This document shows positions 15,809-18,369 of a stretch of DNA of 18,369 nucleotides, piece by piece; the first letter of the stretch is position 1, and each line of letters begins with the position of its first letter. The position numbers and the translations under genes are program-made. This DNA comes from DASZCR01 sp035942915. Lineage in GTDB: Bacteria; Acidobacteriota; Blastocatellia; Pyrinomonadales; Pyrinomonadaceae. The notes beneath the pieces were generated by a model. That model was not told the origin of the DNA. It made no database searches and worked only from the letters and a program-made list of their open reading frames with translations. Where the stretch lies: assembly GCA_035942915.1 (NCBI GenBank), contig DASZCR010000010.1:1-18369 (forward strand). The letters are read 5' to 3'.

Positions 15809-18301
15809 TTAAAAGTTGAGCGATGCGCCCGCGCGTCCGTTGATGCCGGGCGTGCGGAAGCCGCTCTCGAAGTAGTCGCGGTCGAAGAGGTTTTCCACCT
15901 TGCCGAAGAGACGCAGCGAGCGTCGCTCGTCGAGAGGCACGGTGTAGCTTCCGCCGAGGTCGCTTCTGAGCGCGCCGCGAAAGCGGAAGGCGCGACTCTG
16001 GAAGGTGCGGTTGTCGAAGACGGGCGCAAGATAGTCGCTCGTCGCCACGAGGTCGAAGTTGACGAGCGCGCGGCGGCCGAGACGCTGCGTCGTGACGAGT
16101 GCGAACTGATGGTCTGGGATGGCGAGCGAGCGGAGCACGCCGGGCAGTTGCGGCCGTCGCTGGTCGCTGTTGGTGTAGGTGTAGGCGGCGAAGATGTCTG
16201 TCTGGGGGGTCGGCGCAAGCGTCGCGCTCAGTTCGACGCCGCGCGCGAGTTGTCCGCCCGTGTTGACGTAGCCGCCGAAGAGACGCACGGGGTCGCCCGC
16301 GATGAAGTTGCTGAAGTCAACCACCTCTTGCAGACGCGTGTAGAAGTAGGTCGCAGAGAGGCGCGCGCGCCCCTCGGCAAGTGTCTGGTCGAGTCCGGCG
16401 TCGAAAGCGATGGAGCGGTCGGGCGCAAGACGCGGGTCGCCGAGCACGCTGAAGGAGTTGGTGAAGGTGCTGAAGAAAGTGCCGAAACGCTCGAACAGAG
16501 AGGGCGCGCGGTAGCCGTTGCCGACGTGGCCGCGCAGCTTCGTTCCCGTCGAGCGGAAGAAGTAAGAGATGGAGCCGTCGCCCGTGTAGGCGTTGGGCGG
16601 CGAGTCAAACGTGGCGGACGCAAAGGGCGAACCGGCCGAGGGCGTAAACGTCGGCGCGCTCAGGTGGAAGAACTGCGCGCGGAAGGCTGCGGATAACTGC
16701 AAACGTCCTTCGAGAAAGCGCAGTTGGTCTTGAACGAACAGCGCGTGGCTGCGTTCGGAGATGGAGACCGCAGAGTTGCCCGACGGCGTCACGTCGAAAG
16801 AGCGGTTGAGATAGTTCTCGCGCTCGAACTCGTAGCCGGTGGTGATGAGGTTGGCGCGACCGAGTCGGAAGTCTGCGCGCGCGTTGAAGGTGTGCGTCGT
16901 GCCGTCGAACTCGTTGCGCGTCGAACCGAAAGGCTCGAAGAAGTTGTTGAAGTCGGCCGGGTCGCCCGCGCCCGCAGGCCCTTCGCGGAAAGAGGCGCGC
17001 GTCCGCAGGCCGTGATAAGTGAGCGAGTAGCCGAACGATTCCGAAGGTCTGTGCGCGAACGTGAGCGAGCCGGAGAAGAAACGCGAGGCGCGCGCGTTGT
17101 CGGGGTCGTTCGCGCCGGGAATAAAGGTGGCGCTCCCGGCGTTCAATTGACCGACGGCCGTGCCCGACTCGTAGCGACGCAACTCGGACTCTGCGAGCGG
17201 ACGCGCTTCGACTATTCCACTAGCAGGCAGCGCGCCGATGGCGAGCGGGTTTTCGTTGAGTTGCACGAAGGAGTCAGAAGCGTAAAGACGCCCGACGATG
17301 GTCGCCGTCGGCGTCAGTCGCACAGAGACGCGACCCTGCCCCGAAGTGTTGCGTGCCGCGTCGTCGCGGTCTGTACCGCGCGCGACGTTCAGGTGAGAGA
17401 CGCCCGCGCTGTAGGCGAGGCGGTCGGCCGTGCCTGCACCGCCCGCGAACTGTGCGCGTCCGCGAAAGAAGCCAAGCCCGCCGCCTTCTGCGAGCAGGTT
17501 GCCGTGAAAGGGGCTGCCGCCCTCGTCCGTCACGATGTTGACGACACCGCCCACAGCGTTCGTCCCATAGAGCGACGAGCCGGAACCGCGCAGCACTTCG
17601 ACGCGCGAGTTGTTTGTGTTGACGAGGTCGCTCAGGTAGCCGGAGGCGTCGCCGTGAACGGACGTGGGGTCGCGGAAGCGCAGGCCGTCGATGAGAACGG
17701 CCGTGTCCTGCGTGCGCAGGCCGCGCGTGCGGATGTTGGTGAAAGAGCCGGGGCCACCGAACTGTTGGACGAAGAGACCGGGCACGGTGCGCAGCGCCTC
17801 CGGTATCAGAAACTCGTCGCGCTCCTCCATCTCGACGCGCCCGACGACCGTCACGGCCTTCGACACTTCATCGACGGTCTGCGGCGCGTCCGAAGCCGTC
17901 ACCACCACCTCCTCGCGCACGGCCGCGACTTCCAGAGCCACGTCGAGCGTCACGGCCGCGCGCTCAACTCTGATGATGCGTGCGCGCGCACGCGTAAAAC
18001 CCGTCGCCTCGACTTCAAGGATGTATTCGCCCGTCGGAAGTTCCGCGAAGCGATACGAGCCAGACTCGTCGGTCGTCGTCGAAAGACGCACGGCGACGGG
18101 CGTCGAGCCTTCGCGCGCGTAGAGTTTGACGAACGCGCCCGCGAGCGGGACGCCCTGCGGGTCGAGGACGCGTCCGGCGATGCTCGCGCCCGCAGACGAC
18201 GACGATGTTTGTTGCGCCGCAACCGACACGACCGCGCGTGAAAGCGCGAGCGCGCAGACGACGACCGCGAGGAGCAGCCCTGTCAACATGTTCCTTCTCA
18301 T
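15809..18301 (-). CDS. TonB-dependent outer-membrane receptor with carboxypeptidase-regulatory-like domain, probable corrinoid receptor
   Basis: This is an outer-membrane active transporter, 830 residues. A signal peptide (residues 1-29, MRRNMLTGLLLAVVVCALAL onward, then VSVAA) is followed by a CarboxypepD_reg-like beta-sandwich (about 38-115: SIAGRVLDPQGVPLAGAFVK and GSYRFAELPTGEYILEVEAT). Next come a TonB-box-like EEVVVTAS and a plug domain (about 130-250; RTVPGLFVQQFGG, VLIDGLRFRD, RVEVLRGSGSSLYGTNAVGG). The 22-strand barrel fills the rest and ends in an aromatic residue (ASLNF), as needed for outer-membrane assembly. BtuB of E. coli is about 600 residues; the extra length is the N-terminal domain and long loops. 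ATG 18301 has AAAGG nine bases upstream; a longer frame from 18343 lacks a good site. The B12 function is inferred from the downstream genes. Its promoter, and any riboswitch, lie at or beyond the window edge. Confidence 0.88.
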   Translation of the reverse strand: MRRNMLTGLLLAVVVCALALSRAVVSVAAQQTSSSSAGASIAGRVLDPQGVPLAGAFVKLYAREGSTPVAVRLSTTTDESGSYRFAELPTGEYILEVEATGFTRARARIIRVERAAVTLDVALEVAAVREEVVVTASDAPQTVDEVSKAVTVVGRVEMEERDEFLIPEALRTVPGLFVQQFGGPGSFTNIRTRGLRTQDTAVLIDGLRFRDPTSVHGDASGYLSDLVNTNNSRVEVLRGSGSSLYGTNAVGGVVNIVTDEGGSPFHGNLLAEGGGLGFFRGRAQFAGGAGTADRLAYSAGVSHLNVARGTDRDDAARNTSGQGRVSVRLTPTATIVGRLYASDSFVQLNENPLAIGALPASGIVEARPLAESELRRYESGTAVGQLNAGSATFIPGANDPDNARASRFFSGSLTFAHRPSESFGYSLTYHGLRTRASFREGPAGAGDPADFNNFFEPFGSTRNEFDGTTHTFNARADFRLGRANLITTGYEFERENYLNRSFDVTPSGNSAVSISERSHALFVQDQLRFLEGRLQLSAAFRAQFFHLSAPTFTPSAGSPFASATFDSPPNAYTGDGSISYFFRSTGTKLRGHVGNGYRAPSLFERFGTFFSTFTNSFSVLGDPRLAPDRSIAFDAGLDQTLAEGRARLSATYFYTRLQEVVDFSNFIAGDPVRLFGGYVNTGGQLARGVELSATLAPTPQTDIFAAYTYTNSDQRRPQLPGVLRSLAIPDHQFALVTTQRLGRRALVNFDLVATSDYLAPVFDNRTFQSRAFRFRGALRSDLGGSYTVPLDERRSLRLFGKVENLFDRDYFESGFRTPGINGRAGASLNF

Positions 18302-18355
18302 CTTCGATTTCCTTTCGAGAGAAGGACGGAGAAATGTGAGCAACCCGTCTGTGTC

Positions 18356-18367
18356 GGGGGGGGGGGG
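18356..18367. other. Run of 12 G at the window end
   Basis: A homopolymer of 12 G is followed by CG at the last two bases. It may be a real slippage-prone tract in the leader of the receptor gene, or an artefact of sequencing or of a contig end. Confidence 0.6.
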
Positions 18368-18369
18368 CG

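Noticed and set aside
15608..16696. 362-codon plus-strand frame spanning the binding-protein/receptor boundary
   Set aside because: It is antisense to two well-supported genes and shows low-complexity composition.
16724..18241. 505-codon open frame on the plus strand opposite the receptor gene
   Set aside because: It is antisense to a convincing TonB-dependent receptor. Its product is arginine- and valine-rich with no recognisable domain, a usual effect of GC-rich codon use.
18302..18355. Cobalamin riboswitch upstream of the receptor gene
   Set aside because: The visible 54 bases do not show a B12-box-like sequence, and the rest of any leader is outside the window, so it can be neither claimed nor excluded.

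Overview
The window is a GC-rich bacterial chromosome segment, densely coded, with eleven protein genes and no RNA genes that I can see. The mixture of a TonB-dependent receptor with an N-terminal carboxypeptidase-regulatory-like domain, a secreted gluzincin/TPR protein, a divergent membrane pyrophosphatase and short CstA and APC transporters suggests a diderm soil-type bacterium. Acidobacteriota (Blastocatellia-like) is my best guess. This rests on overall gene flavour, not on a marker gene.

Layout. Positions 21-800 (-) hold an unrecognised protein. A divergent spacer (801-1042) follows, then a plus-strand run: an APC amino-acid permease (TTG start at 1043), a saccharopine-dehydrogenase-family oxidoreductase (2855-4015), a CstA-family transporter (GTG start at 4112), an H+-translocating membrane pyrophosphatase (5992-8712), an orphan biotin S-component BioY (GTG start at 8819), a secreted HEXXH metallopeptidase-like TPR protein (9575-11590) and a YjbQ-family protein (11630-12052). 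The minus-strand block that converges on it is a coherent vitamin B12 operon, read from right to left: TonB-dependent receptor (18301-15809), BtuF-like binding protein (15768-14830), ABC ATPase (14742-13927), FecCD/BtuC-like permease (13930-12854, 4-bp overlap with the ATPase gene) and a PduO-type ATP:cob(I)alamin adenosyltransferase (12728-12150). Together these would move cobalamin across both membranes and convert it to the adenosyl cofactor.

The most unusual content is intergenic. Four spacers are filled by elements built from perfectly phased 7-bp units arranged as two inverted arms around a loop. Three (8724-8800, 12014-12143, 12745-12846) use the heptamer GTGATRG and share a conserved core CCTGTCTTCTC in the loop; one copy is inverted relative to the other two. 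The fourth (3995-4089) has the same architecture but an unrelated heptamer, AGTCTGA. In two cases the element runs into the upstream gene and supplies its last codons and stop codon. In three cases the element ends just before the Shine-Dalgarno sequence of the next gene. They resemble in principle the heptameric short tandem repeats known from cyanobacteria, but the palindromic layout with a conserved core is something I cannot match to a named family. No transposase or CRISPR-like structure accompanies them here.

No gene-free stretch exceeds 300 bases; the longest (801-1042) holds only a weak candidate promoter and a degenerate GACTT-rich tract. The window ends in a run of 12 G that may be an assembly or sequencing artefact.
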